Assembly (NCBI RefSeq): GCF_000413855.1
Contig: NZ_ATGG01000004.1
Coordinates: forward strand, 19,969-83,968
Reading direction: 5' to 3'
Source: Acinetobacter gyllenbergii CIP 110306 = MTCC 11365
GTDB lineage: Bacteria > Pseudomonadota > Gammaproteobacteria > Pseudomonadales > Moraxellaceae
DNA: 64,000 bases
Part shown: positions 1-9,114 of the stretch, in pieces
How positions within the stretch are numbered: the stretch's first letter is position 1
Layout of the letters: every line of letters starts with the position of its first letter
Translations under genes and position numbers: made by a program
The notes under the pieces: generated by a model
Databases searched by the model: none
Told to the model about the DNA's origin: nothing
What the model saw: the letters and a program-made list of their open reading frames with translations, nothing else

Positions 1-293
<293 letters not shown>

Positions 294-299
294 CGATTT

Positions 300-1157
300 A
301 TGGCTCAACTACCTGCTTCGATGCGCCGTAAAACACGGCCAGCCATTAGCTCGATTCACGAGAAACCGCCTTCGCCTCGACAAAAGATGGTGAATGCGGG
401 TGGTTGGATATTGCTGGTGATTGCATTTGCGGTGTTGGCACTGGGTTTGTTTGCTTTATATAAAGTCATGACAGATGCTCGAGTGGCGCAGTTGCAGGTG
501 GTCGGGACCAATTCTGATGTTGAGAACCAGCAGTTAGTTCAATATCTGAATCCGATTATTAAAGATAACTACTTCACTTCAGATTTAGAGCAAATTCGCG
601 ATCAAGCATTAAAAGTGTCATGGGTTGATCGTGTGGTGGTGTCACGGGCTTGGCCAAATGCAATTCGGGTGCGGGTGATGCCGCGTCATGCGATTGCACG
701 TTGGGGAACAGGGCGTTTGCTCAGTGACAATGGTGATGTATTTAGCGAGGCAGTGCCAACAGCACATCCAAACTTGCCGCTACTGCATGGGCCAGCCAGC
801 CAATCCAAAATGATGATGCGTCGCTATAATGAAATTAATCAACTGTTTCATCCAGCGAATTTGAGATTAAAAGAATTGTATTTAACCGAGCGTATGACGT
901 GGTTCATGCAATTTGATTCAGGCCTACGGATTATTGTAGATCAGGATCAGACCATGAATAAGCTTCAGCGTTTAAGCCATTTGGCACAAACGGATTTAAA
1001 ACCTGTATGGTCAAAAATCACGGCAATTGATCTGCGTTATCGGAATGGCTTGGCTATTCAGTGGAAAAACGCAGCTCCGCCAAAGATTGTCAACGGTCAG
1101 TTAGTTGTAACGATTGATGACACAAGCCTTGCAGGGGCAATTCAGGCAAAGCCATAA
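300..1157 (+). CDS. ftsQ: Cell division protein FtsQ
   Basis: 285-residue bitopic inner-membrane divisome protein that links the FtsA/FtsZ ring to FtsB/FtsL and the septal synthases. The cytoplasmic N-terminus is basic; one membrane helix spans about residues 35-56; a periplasmic POTRA-like region follows (VAQLQVVGTNSDV), then the FtsQ beta domain, where SWVDRVVVSRAWPNAIRVRV is recognisable. It starts 6 nt after ddlB and lies 61 nt before ftsA, so the cluster is probably one transcript. Length is normal for the family. Confidence 0.95.
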   Translation: MAQLPASMRRKTRPAISSIHEKPPSPRQKMVNAGGWILLVIAFAVLALGLFALYKVMTDARVAQLQVVGTNSDVENQQLVQYLNPIIKDNYFTSDLEQIRDQALKVSWVDRVVVSRAWPNAIRVRVMPRHAIARWGTGRLLSDNGDVFSEAVPTAHPNLPLLHGPASQSKMMMRRYNEINQLFHPANLRLKELYLTERMTWFMQFDSGLRIIVDQDQTMNKLQRLSHLAQTDLKPVWSKITAIDLRYRNGLAIQWKNAAPPKIVNGQLVVTIDDTSLAGAIQAKP

Positions 1158-1218
1158 TACGTGGCTTAAAATAAAGGGCAGTGGTCCTAAACAACACTAA
1201 AGATATGGTATTGAAGTA

Positions 1219-2481
1219 ATGAGTGAAGCTGTTCCCTCAGTTGTTGCGATTGATATTGGGACTCATAAAGTCACAGTTTTGATTGGTAAGATCCATGCGC
1301 CGGATAAGATCCAGGTCATTGGCATGGCAACTGCTCGCAACCGAGGTATGGTTAAAGGCAAGATTGTTAGCTTAGACAAGGTGATTGCGGCGATTAAAAA
1401 TGCGGTATCCGAAGCAGAGGATATGGCTGAATGCCGTATTCATAGTGCATGGGTATCGATTCCAAGTACTGAATTACAAAGTTTTTATGCCTCAGGCCGT
1501 ACGCCAGTTGCCAACCACGATCATATTATTACGACAAATGAAGTGGTACGCGCGTTAGAATTGGCCAAAGCCAGTCATGTGTCACCAGATTATTATCTTG
1601 CTAGCGCAGTGCCATTGGGCTTTGAGCTGGGTGATTCGGCCGAATGGGTACAAAACCCAGTCAATATGTCGGCGCATAGCATGACCGGGCATTATCAGTT
1701 GATGATGATGCCGATCAGCACCATGCAAAACCTTGATCGTGCCATGAAAGGGGCCAATATCGGGGTGGAGAAAATGGTGGTGTCTTGCTTGGCAACCGCT
1801 GAAGCCAGTCTGCTCAAAGACGAAAAAGAATATGGTGTTTGCTTGGTGGATATTGGTGCGGGTATTACCAATATTGCGGTGTATCTGGATGGTCGTTTGG
1901 CACTTGCACGGACCTTGCCACGTGGTGGTGAGAATGTCACCCGTGATATTGCTGCTGTTTTGCAGACCACCACGGAAGAAGCGGAACGCATCAAGATTTT
2001 GCATGGCTGCGTGGATATGAGCGTAGTCAAACCTGATCACATGATTCAAGTACAAGGCATTGATGGTACACAAACCATCAGTCGTATTGAGCTTGCAGAA
2101 ATCATCATTGCACGTTATGAAGAAATCTTTAGCCTCATTCGTGAAGAGTTAGAGCATAGTGGTGCAATTCATGGTCTCTATCATGGCGTGGTACTCACTG
2201 GGGATGCCTGTCAAATTGAAGGCATGGTGAATCTGGCACGTCGTATGTTGGGTGTCTCTGCGCACTTGGGCAATCCGCCGTTACAGGTCTATGCGGATGA
2301 TCAGCACTTAGCAGCCTTGCGTCGTTCTATGTACGCAACCGCAGCGGGTTTGTTGATGTTTAGCCAAAGTGATTTGCAAGATACGGTGGAAGAACCAGAA
2401 GAGGCAAGTGATCGTAGTTTTGTTGATCGCGTTGCCAATGGTTGGAATGCATTAAATAGCAAATTAAAGGCCATCTTTTAA
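1219..2481 (+). CDS. ftsA: Cell division protein FtsA
   Basis: 420-residue actin-like ATPase that tethers FtsZ to the inner membrane and recruits later divisome proteins. The first phosphate motif is VAIDIGTHKVTVLIG near the N-terminus; the second is LVDIGAGITNIAVYLDG around residues 210-226. The C-terminus (FVDRVANGWNALNSKLKAIF) is an amphipathic helix like the family's membrane-targeting sequence. Length matches FtsA. It lies between ftsQ and ftsZ, with 164 nt before ftsZ. Confidence 0.97.
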   Translation: MSEAVPSVVAIDIGTHKVTVLIGKIHAPDKIQVIGMATARNRGMVKGKIVSLDKVIAAIKNAVSEAEDMAECRIHSAWVSIPSTELQSFYASGRTPVANHDHIITTNEVVRALELAKASHVSPDYYLASAVPLGFELGDSAEWVQNPVNMSAHSMTGHYQLMMMPISTMQNLDRAMKGANIGVEKMVVSCLATAEASLLKDEKEYGVCLVDIGAGITNIAVYLDGRLALARTLPRGGENVTRDIAAVLQTTTEEAERIKILHGCVDMSVVKPDHMIQVQGIDGTQTISRIELAEIIIARYEEIFSLIREELEHSGAIHGLYHGVVLTGDACQIEGMVNLARRMLGVSAHLGNPPLQVYADDQHLAALRRSMYATAAGLLMFSQSDLQDTVEEPEEASDRSFVDRVANGWNALNSKLKAIF

Positions 2482-2645
2482 GTTGTAGTTATTTTTGGGA
2501 AAATTTGTTAGGAAGTTGTTCTAAATCCGCCACTGTACTTGACAAGCTAGCGATTATTGAACAGCATCCTAAACATCAGTTGTTTAAAAATCAGGGCAGT
2601 AACGGGCTGAAGTAACTGCCATTAATATTAGGAAATCTAAAGGTC
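2482..2645 (+). promoter_or_regulatory. ftsA-ftsZ leader region with hairpin and TTGACA box
   Basis: This spacer is long for the cluster and precedes the most heavily expressed division gene. It has a TTGACA hexamer at about 2539-2544 without a convincing -10 at standard spacing, and an inverted repeat GGCAGT (2595-2600) / ACTGCC (2615-2620) with a 14-nt loop just upstream of the ftsZ ribosome binding site (AAAGGT). An ftsZ-proximal promoter or leader structure is inferred only. Confidence 0.3.
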
Positions 2646-3827
2646 ATGGCCTCATTTGAATTTATAGAAGATGAACTAGACAATGGCAACGGTCAAGCCC
2701 GTTTCACAGTATTTGGCGTTGGTGGTGGCGGTGGTAATGCCGTGCAGCATATGGCGCAATCTGACATTCAAGGTGTAAAGTTCGTTTGTGCAAATACCGA
2801 CAAACAAGCCTTGGATAGCATGAATGCCCCGTTCAAAATTCAATTGGGTGAACAAAGTACACGTGGTTTAGGTGCTGGTGCGAATCCTGAGGTGGGTCAA
2901 ATTGCGGCAGAAGAAAGCCGTGAAGTGATTCGTCAGCATCTTGAAGGGACTGACATGGTGTTTGTCACTGCCGGTATGGGCGGTGGTACAGGTACCGGTG
3001 CTGCGCCAGTGGTTGCCGAAGTTGCCAAAGAAATGGGCATCTTGACTGTAGGTGTGGTGACTACGCCATTCAACTTTGAAGGCCGTCGTCGTCAAAAGTC
3101 TGCTGAAAAAGGCATTGATGCTTTAGAAGCACATGTGGATTCATTGATCATCATTCCAAACCAACGCTTACTCAGCGTATATGGCGATATTTCAATGAAA
3201 GATGCCTATAAAAAGGCAGATGATGTGTTGCTGAATGCGGTACGCAGTATCTTTGATCTTGTGGTAAATCGTGGTCATATTAACCTTGACTTTGCTGACT
3301 TGAAAACAGCGATGAGTACCCGTGGTTATGCCATGATGGGTGCTGGTTTAGGCCGTGGTGAAGACCGTGCTCGCCAAGCAGCTGAGCAGGCAATTCGTAG
3401 CCCATTGCTTGATAATGTGAATATTATCAATGCCAAAGGTGTGTTGATTAACATCACGGGTGGAGATGATATTACTCTGCGTGAAACTGAAATCATTACT
3501 GATGTGGTCAATCAAATCGTTGATTTGGATGAGGGTGAAATCTTCTACGGCACAGTATTTGATCCGGATGCACGTGATGAATTACGCGTTACGGTCATTG
3601 CAACAGGTTTAACCCGTAATGCGAGTGAAGTTGATCAGAAGCGCCGTGCGGTGACTTCACATGCACCAGCTTCTCAATCTGTACAGCAGTCGGTTGATGA
3701 GGATGATGTTCCTGCGATCAGCAAACGTACAAATACCGATGCGCCAGTGAGCGCTGCGGCAAGTTCTACGCCACGATCATCGCCAATGAGCATTCAAGAC
3801 TATCTGAAAAATCAACAGCGTAAATAA
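2646..3827 (+). CDS. ftsZ: Cell division protein FtsZ
   Basis: 393-residue tubulin-like GTPase that forms the Z ring. N-terminal GTP-binding segment [15 protein letters not shown], tubulin signature [10 protein letters not shown] at about residues 115-124, and synergy (T7) loop [12 protein letters not shown] variable linker rich in Ser/Ala/Asp runs from about residue 330 to 378 and ends in the conserved peptide [10 protein letters not shown], which binds FtsA/ZipA-type partners. A perfect-palindrome terminator follows at 3847-3875. Confidence 0.98.
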   Translation: MASFEFIEDELDNGNGQARFTVFGVGGGGGNAVQHMAQSDIQGVKFVCANTDKQALDSMNAPFKIQLGEQSTRGLGAGANPEVGQIAAEESREVIRQHLEGTDMVFVTAGMGGGTGTGAAPVVAEVAKEMGILTVGVVTTPFNFEGRRRQKSAEKGIDALEAHVDSLIIIPNQRLLSVYGDISMKDAYKKADDVLLNAVRSIFDLVVNRGHINLDFADLKTAMSTRGYAMMGAGLGRGEDRARQAAEQAIRSPLLDNVNIINAKGVLINITGGDDITLRETEIITDVVNQIVDLDEGEIFYGTVFDPDARDELRVTVIATGLTRNASEVDQKRRAVTSHAPASQSVQQSVDEDDVPAISKRTNTDAPVSAAASSTPRSSPMSIQDYLKNQQRK

Positions 3828-3846
3828 TAAAATCATATATTTAGAG

Positions 3847-3878
3847 AAAGGGGGCAATTAATTGCCCCCTTTTTTATT
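3847..3878 (+). terminator. Intrinsic terminator after ftsZ
   Basis: A perfect 26-nt palindrome at 3847-3872 (AAAGGGGGCAATT and its complement) is followed by a T-run. It sits 19 nt after the ftsZ stop and 64 nt before lpxC, so it probably ends or attenuates the dcw transcript; lpxC would then have its own promoter. Confidence 0.9.
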
Positions 3879-3938
3879 TTTTTAAAATGGCAAAATATGC
3901 TAAGTTATATCGGTTTTTGCAAATGAAGTTGGTATGGC

Positions 3939-4841
3939 ATGTTGAAACAACGTACTCTCAAGCGTGTGGTGAAAGCGAGCGGTATTGGTCTGCACAGTGG
4001 TCAAAAGGTGCTGATTAATTTTGTTCCGCATCATATTGATGGGGGTATTGTCTTTCGCCGTATCGACTTAAATCCTCCGGTGGATATTACGGCCAATGCG
4101 CTGTTAATCCAAGAAGCTTTTATGTGTTCGAATCTGGTGCGTGATGACATTAAAGTCGGTACCATTGAACATGTGATGAGTGCGATTGCTGGCTTGGGGA
4201 TTGATAACCTGATTGTAGAAGTGTCTGCATCCGAAGTACCGATTATGGATGGTAGCGCGGGACCGTTTATTTATTTATTGATGCAAGGTGAACTGGCGGA
4301 GCAAGATGCGCCAAAGAAGTTCATTCGCATTTTAAAGCCTGTAGAGGCTTTAATCGAAGACAAAAAAGCCATTTTTTCACCCCATTCAGGCTTCCAGCTG
4401 AACTTTACCATCGACTTTGATCATCCTGCCTTTGCCAAAGAATACCAATCAGCGACGATCGATTTTTCAACAGAAACCTTTGTCTATGAAGTCAGTGAAG
4501 CACGAACCTTTGGCTTCATGAAAGATTTAGACTATTTAAAAGCCAATAATCTGGCGTTGGGTGCGAGTCTTGAAAATGCGATTGGCGTGGATGATACCGG
4601 TGTGGTCAATGAGGAAGGCTTGCGCTTTGCTGATGAGTTTGTACGACATAAAATTTTAGATGCCGTCGGTGACTTATATTTACTTGGACATCAGATTATT
4701 GCCAAGTTTGATGGGTACAAATCAGGGCATGCGTTGAACAACCAGCTATTACGCAATGTTCAAAACGATCCAAGCAGCTATGAAATTGTAACATTTAATA
4801 ACGAGAGTGATTGTCCAATTCCTTATGTGAGTGTGACATAA
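3939..4841 (+). CDS. lpxC: UDP-3-O-acyl-N-acetylglucosamine deacetylase LpxC
   Basis: 300-residue zinc amidase catalysing the committed step of lipid A synthesis. Zinc ligands and catalytic residues are in family positions: His78 (in GTIEHVMSA), His237 and Asp241 ([10 protein letters not shown]) and His264 (KSGHALNN). Length matches E. coli LpxC. It has its normal place just after ftsZ. The C-terminal tail ends in Val-Thr; whether it carries a FtsH-type degradation signal cannot be told. The next gene converges on it. Confidence 0.97.
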   Translation: MLKQRTLKRVVKASGIGLHSGQKVLINFVPHHIDGGIVFRRIDLNPPVDITANALLIQEAFMCSNLVRDDIKVGTIEHVMSAIAGLGIDNLIVEVSASEVPIMDGSAGPFIYLLMQGELAEQDAPKKFIRILKPVEALIEDKKAIFSPHSGFQLNFTIDFDHPAFAKEYQSATIDFSTETFVYEVSEARTFGFMKDLDYLKANNLALGASLENAIGVDDTGVVNEEGLRFADEFVRHKILDAVGDLYLLGHQIIAKFDGYKSGHALNNQLLRNVQNDPSSYEIVTFNNESDCPIPYVSVT

Positions 4842-4939
4842 GTCATTGTCTTTTATTGCCTATGTTATATTATAACAATTGAATCTGAGATTTTCATCAC
4901 ACAAAATTAGAGTGTATTCCAACACTTAATCTATGCAGT

Positions 4940-5380
4940 TTACTTTTTATTGCTTGCCAAACGTAGTAAAGCTTGGCTAAGCTTAGGGTCGCTCACATAT
5001 TCAGCGGCGCTGCGCAATTGCTCTTGGGTCTCTGATGTTAGTGTTTTTGTTGGGGGAGAGGGTTCACGAGAGACAACTGTTTTGTTTCTTAACCGAACTT
5101 GAATTTTTCGTAATTCCTTGAGTCCTTCGAGCTGAGCTAACTGCGCAACATAGTGGCTTTGTAAATAGCTGAGTTGACTAATCATTGCTTGATTTTCACC
5201 AGTGATGATCAAAACGCCATGTTGATAACAAACAACCTGCCATTGCTCTGGTTGGGGCAGTAAGGGTTGAATAATTTTCGTAAGTTGTTTCCATTGTGTG
5301 ACTTGCGTCGTCAGAAACGTTAAGTTTCCAGTTTTTATGTGTTGTCCTTTCTGTTGGAAAACGTTGTTAGGCTCAGACAT
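4940..5380 (-). CDS. dciA: DciA-like DUF721 protein (putative replicative helicase loader)
   Basis: 146 residues from the start at 5380. The frame is open to 5494, but the ATG at 5380 has a clear GAGGAA ribosome binding site and leaves room for the divergent peptidase promoter. The sequence looks like the DUF721/DciA family: a short beta-rich KH-like domain (LLIITGENQAMISQLSYLQ, then LKELRKIQVRLR) and a C-terminal tail with paired helices (SAAEYVSDPKLSQALLRLASNKK). DciA proteins load the replicative helicase in bacteria without DnaC. The position between lpxC and an M23 peptidase fits other Acinetobacter; the name rests on family resemblance and synteny. Confidence 0.7.
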   Translation of the reverse strand: MSEPNNVFQQKGQHIKTGNLTFLTTQVTQWKQLTKIIQPLLPQPEQWQVVCYQHGVLIITGENQAMISQLSYLQSHYVAQLAQLEGLKELRKIQVRLRNKTVVSREPSPPTKTLTSETQEQLRSAAEYVSDPKLSQALLRLASNKK

Positions 5381-5443
5381 AGAACTTCCTCGGAGGTAAT
5401 GTGTCCATCTTAAGCGTTTGCTCCAACTGTTATCAAGGAACAG

Positions 5444-6190
5444 ATGATAAAGGAACGTTTGAAGGACGGTTTCAAGAGGTTTTTTATGCATCATACGCGT
5501 CGTATTTTACTCGCATTTTCGTTGGCTGCTTCAGCTGCTTCGGTTGCTTTTGCAGATTATCAGAACATTGGTCAAGCCACAGGTGATGACCGTTTAGAGC
5601 AATTATCAAAAACCTTAGCTCAAGGTTCTTATACTCATTCTGCTGATATGGATCTGCCAGCCGTATCGAATGTGTCAGTTAAATTACGTGAAAAAACCAT
5701 TGAATTGAACAATGCAACGATCGAGAAGAAATATGGTCGTTCAGCGATTTCATCTCAAGACAATGCACCTTCTTCGTTCTCTGCAAATACAGGTTATTCT
5801 TGGTTGGTCAGCCACCCATTACAGGAAGGGCGAGTTAGCTCATCTTGGGGAACTCGTACTTTACTCGGTTCAACCCGTCACCATTCAGGTGTTGATCTTG
5901 CTGCACCATCAGGTACGCCAATCTATGCGACAGGCCCTGGTGTGGTGACTAAGTCGGGTTGGGGTACAGGTTATGGTCAGTATGTTGAAATTGATCATGG
6001 CAATGGTTATATCACCCGTTATGCACATGCATCGCGCTTAATGGTCAATGCGGGTGACCGTGTTGGGGCGGGCGAGCATATTGCCAATGTCGGTTGTACA
6101 GGTCGTTGTACTGGACCACATTTACATTTTGAAGTTGTGAAAGATGGTCAACGGAAAAATCCATCAACTTATTTAGCAATGTTGCCTTAA
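5444..6190 (+). CDS. M23 family metallopeptidase (LytM domain), exported
   Basis: 248 residues. Arg/Lys-rich n-region, hydrophobic stretch LLAFSLAASAASVAFA and cleavage near AFA/DYQ indicate Sec export. The C-terminal half is an M23 (LytM) domain: HSGVD (first zinc His and Asp), a glycine-rich core GWGTGYGQYVEIDHGNGY, and GPHLHFEV with the HxH zinc/catalytic motif. This motif set is that of an active peptidoglycan endopeptidase, not a degenerate EnvC-type activator. An ATG at 5486 (preceded by AGAGG) would give a more standard signal peptide and is a good alternative start; the 5444 ATG also has AAGGA. Divergent from dciA. Confidence 0.9.
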   Translation: MIKERLKDGFKRFFMHHTRRILLAFSLAASAASVAFADYQNIGQATGDDRLEQLSKTLAQGSYTHSADMDLPAVSNVSVKLREKTIELNNATIEKKYGRSAISSQDNAPSSFSANTGYSWLVSHPLQEGRVSSSWGTRTLLGSTRHHSGVDLAAPSGTPIYATGPGVVTKSGWGTGYGQYVEIDHGNGYITRYAHASRLMVNAGDRVGAGEHIANVGCTGRCTGPHLHFEVVKDGQRKNPSTYLAMLP

Positions 6191-6224
6191 TGTAATTTGT
6201 TAACAGTTGTATATAAATATCCAA

Positions 6225-6250
6225 AAAAATCGCCTTTATTGGCGATTTTT
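6225..6250 (+). terminator. Intrinsic terminator after M23 peptidase
   Basis: Stem AAAAATCGCC (6225-6234), loop TTTATT, complement GGCGATTTTT (6241-6250), running into T-rich sequence. It separates the peptidase from aceE. Confidence 0.88.
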
Positions 6251-6394
6251 TATGTTTTTTGTTTCATTTCGGTCAATGACTATTTTGTCAGAAAATAATA
6301 AGGCGTTTTGCATTCATTTAGGGCAATACCTCTATCACCGCAAAACATGATAAAAATAGGGTTGACAAATAACTTAAGGGAAAAGGTGAATTGT

Positions 6395-9112
6395 ATGGCG
6401 TTTTATGGCGACTCTGACGCGCAAGAAACCCAGGAATGGCAAGAAGCATTTGATTCAGTATTACAACATATGGGCACGGAGCGTGCTGCTTTCTTACTAG
6501 AAAAACTTTATCAACGGGCTATTGCAAAACATGTTCCAATCCAACGCCTAAATACCCCTTACCTCAATACCATTTCAGTTGAAGAACAACCAGCGATGCC
6601 TGGTGATCAGGATATGGAACGTCGTATCCGTGCCTTGATTCGCTGGAATGCATTGGCAATGGTGTTGCGTGCCAATAAAACGGGTGATGATTTGGGTGGT
6701 CACCTTGCCAGTTTTGCATCGTCTGCAACGCTTTATGATGTTGGTTTTAACCATTTCTTCCGTGCTGCCTCAGATAACTTTGGCGGTGATATGATTTATT
6801 ACCAAGGACATTGTGCGCCTGGTATCTATGCGCGCTCATTCCTTGAAGGTCGTTTAACTGAAGATCAATTGAATAATTTCCGCCGTGAAGTGGGTGGAAA
6901 TGGTCTTCCAAGTTATCCGCATCCCTATTTAATGCCTGATTACTGGCAGTTCCCGACTGTATCAATGGGTTTAGGCCCGATTATGTCGATTTACCAAGCG
7001 CACATTCAAAAGTATTTGATGAATCGTGGCTTGATCAAAGAAGAAGATCGTAAAGTCTGGGCATATCTAGGCGATGGTGAGATGGATGAGCCTGAAAGTA
7101 CGGGTGCAATTTCACTGGCAGGTCGTGAAAAATTAGATAACTTGGTTTGGGTGGTGAACTGTAACTTACAGCGTCTGGATGGCCCAGTACGTGGTAATGG
7201 TAAGATCATCCAAGAGCTTGAATCATTGTTCCGCGGTGCAGGCTGGCGTGTGATTAAGGTGGTTTGGGGTCGTCATTGGGACCCATTGCTTGCACAAGAC
7301 GCTTCTGGCGCTTTAAAAGCGGTCATGGAAGAAACAGTTGATGGTGAGTACCAACGCTATCAAGTGAAAGGTGGTGCATATACCCGTGAGAAATTCTTTG
7401 GCAAGTACCCTGAAGCTGCGGAACTGGTCAAAGATTTGAGCGATGAAGACATTGATAATCTTAACCGTGGTGGTCATGACCCGTACAAAGTTTTTGCTGC
7501 CTATGCAGAAGCAATGAAAGCCAAAGGTCAACCTACCGTTATTCTTGCGAAAACAGTTAAAGGTTACGGTTTATCTGAAGAAATTGAAGCGGTGAACAAA
7601 ACCCACCAAATCAAAAAAATGCAGATCGACTCTTTGAAGTATGTACGTGACCGTTTTAATCTGCCATTTACAGATGATAAGTTAGAAGAGTTGCCATTCT
7701 ATCGTCCAAGTGAAAACTCTCCAGAAATGAAGTATATGAAGGCGCGTCGTGAAGCATTAGGGGGTTACCTACCTGCACGTCGTCGTGAGAGTGAAACTTT
7801 AGCGATTCCTGAACTCTCTGTATTTGATGCGGTATTAAATGGTTCCGGTGGTAAAGAACAATCGACCACGATGCTGATGGTGCGTTTAATTGCGGCTTTA
7901 CTGAAAGAAAAAGCCATTAAAGACCGCGTTGTTCCAATCGTTCCAGACGAAGCACGTACCTTTGGTTTAGAAGGGATGTTCCGTCAGCTGGGTATTTATG
8001 CCGCTCACGGTCAAAAATATACCCCAGAAGACCAAGAACAGTTAATGCATTACCGTGAAGCAAGTGATGGTCACATGTTGCAAGAAGGCATTAACGAAGC
8101 GGGTGCGATGAGTGCATGGGCTGCGTTGGCAACCAGTTATTCAACCAATAACTTGCCGATGATTCCAATGTACATGTACTACTCAATGTTTGGTTTCCAA
8201 CGTATTGGTGACATTGCATGGGCTGCTGGTGATGCACAGGCACAAGGTTTCTTGCTCGGTGCAACTGCTGGTCGTACCACATTGAATGGTGAAGGTTTAC
8301 AGCACCAAGATGGTCATTCACATATCTTGGCGAACACCATTCCAAACTGTGTATCTTATGATCCATGTTTTGGTTATGAATTGGCAGTGATCGTACATGA
8401 TGGTTTACAACGTATGTATGTGAACCAAGAGCGAGTGTTCTATTACTTAACCGTAATGAACGAAAACTACGAGCATCCTGCAATGCCAGAAGGGGCTGAG
8501 GAAGGCATTAAACGTGGTATGTACTTGTTCGAAAAAGACGAAAAAGCCACTGTGCAATTATTGGGTTCAGGTGTCATTCTTCGCGAAGTGATCAAAGCTG
8601 CGAAAATCTTACGTGATGAATACCAAATCCATTCAAACGTTTGGAGTGTAACCAGCTTCAATGAGTTGTCGCGTGATGGCATGGCATGTGAAGAATACAA
8701 CCGCCTACACCCACTGACTGAAGAAGTGAAAGAATCTTGGGTATCTAAACAGTTACGTGGTACAGAAGGTATCGTTGTTTCTGCGACAGATCATATGCGT
8801 GCGTATAGCGAACAAATCCGTGCATATCTCCCAGATGGTCGTCCATTTGTTGCCTTAGGTACTGATGGTTACGGTCGTTCAGATACACGTGCCAACTTAC
8901 GTAGTTTCTTTGGTGTTGATGCTGCGCATATCGTGGTTGCGACGTTGAAAAAATTAGCAGATGAAGGCGAAGTGGATGCACGTTTAGTGAAAGATGCGAT
9001 TTCTAATTTTGAGTTAGATACTGACCGTCCAGTAGCATGGGCGCCACAAGCGCACCCAGAAGTTCAGGCAGTTGCTGAATACCATGAAACGCAAACAGGT
9101 GAGGGGAAATAA
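6395..9112 (+). CDS. aceE: Pyruvate dehydrogenase E1 component, homodimeric type
   Basis: 905 residues from the ATG at 6395 (AAGGTGA upstream); the frame is open from 6308, but homologues begin at the FYGDSDAQETQEW region. AceE decarboxylates pyruvate with thiamine diphosphate and reductively acetylates the lipoyl groups of E2. Visible features are the ThDP motif GDGEMDEPES...NCNLQRLDG, the long homodimeric E1 architecture, and LNGEGLQHQDGHSHI in the pyrimidine-binding half. aceF starts 2 nt after the stop. No lpd (E3) gene follows, so E3 is encoded elsewhere. Confidence 0.97.
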   Translation: MAFYGDSDAQETQEWQEAFDSVLQHMGTERAAFLLEKLYQRAIAKHVPIQRLNTPYLNTISVEEQPAMPGDQDMERRIRALIRWNALAMVLRANKTGDDLGGHLASFASSATLYDVGFNHFFRAASDNFGGDMIYYQGHCAPGIYARSFLEGRLTEDQLNNFRREVGGNGLPSYPHPYLMPDYWQFPTVSMGLGPIMSIYQAHIQKYLMNRGLIKEEDRKVWAYLGDGEMDEPESTGAISLAGREKLDNLVWVVNCNLQRLDGPVRGNGKIIQELESLFRGAGWRVIKVVWGRHWDPLLAQDASGALKAVMEETVDGEYQRYQVKGGAYTREKFFGKYPEAAELVKDLSDEDIDNLNRGGHDPYKVFAAYAEAMKAKGQPTVILAKTVKGYGLSEEIEAVNKTHQIKKMQIDSLKYVRDRFNLPFTDDKLEELPFYRPSENSPEMKYMKARREALGGYLPARRRESETLAIPELSVFDAVLNGSGGKEQSTTMLMVRLIAALLKEKAIKDRVVPIVPDEARTFGLEGMFRQLGIYAAHGQKYTPEDQEQLMHYREASDGHMLQEGINEAGAMSAWAALATSYSTNNLPMIPMYMYYSMFGFQRIGDIAWAAGDAQAQGFLLGATAGRTTLNGEGLQHQDGHSHILANTIPNCVSYDPCFGYELAVIVHDGLQRMYVNQERVFYYLTVMNENYEHPAMPEGAEEGIKRGMYLFEKDEKATVQLLGSGVILREVIKAAKILRDEYQIHSNVWSVTSFNELSRDGMACEEYNRLHPLTEEVKESWVSKQLRGTEGIVVSATDHMRAYSEQIRAYLPDGRPFVALGTDGYGRSDTRANLRSFFGVDAAHIVVATLKKLADEGEVDARLVKDAISNFELDTDRPVAWAPQAHPEVQAVAEYHETQTGEGK

Positions 9113-9114
9113 TC

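Noticed and set aside
1582..2073. 163-codon frame antisense to ftsA
   Set aside because: Shadow of ftsA; His/Thr-rich product typical of reverse-complement frames.
4940..5494. 184-residue version of DciA-like protein
   Set aside because: The extra 38 residues overlap the divergent peptidase gene and lack a ribosome binding site; the ATG at 5380 has GAGGAA.
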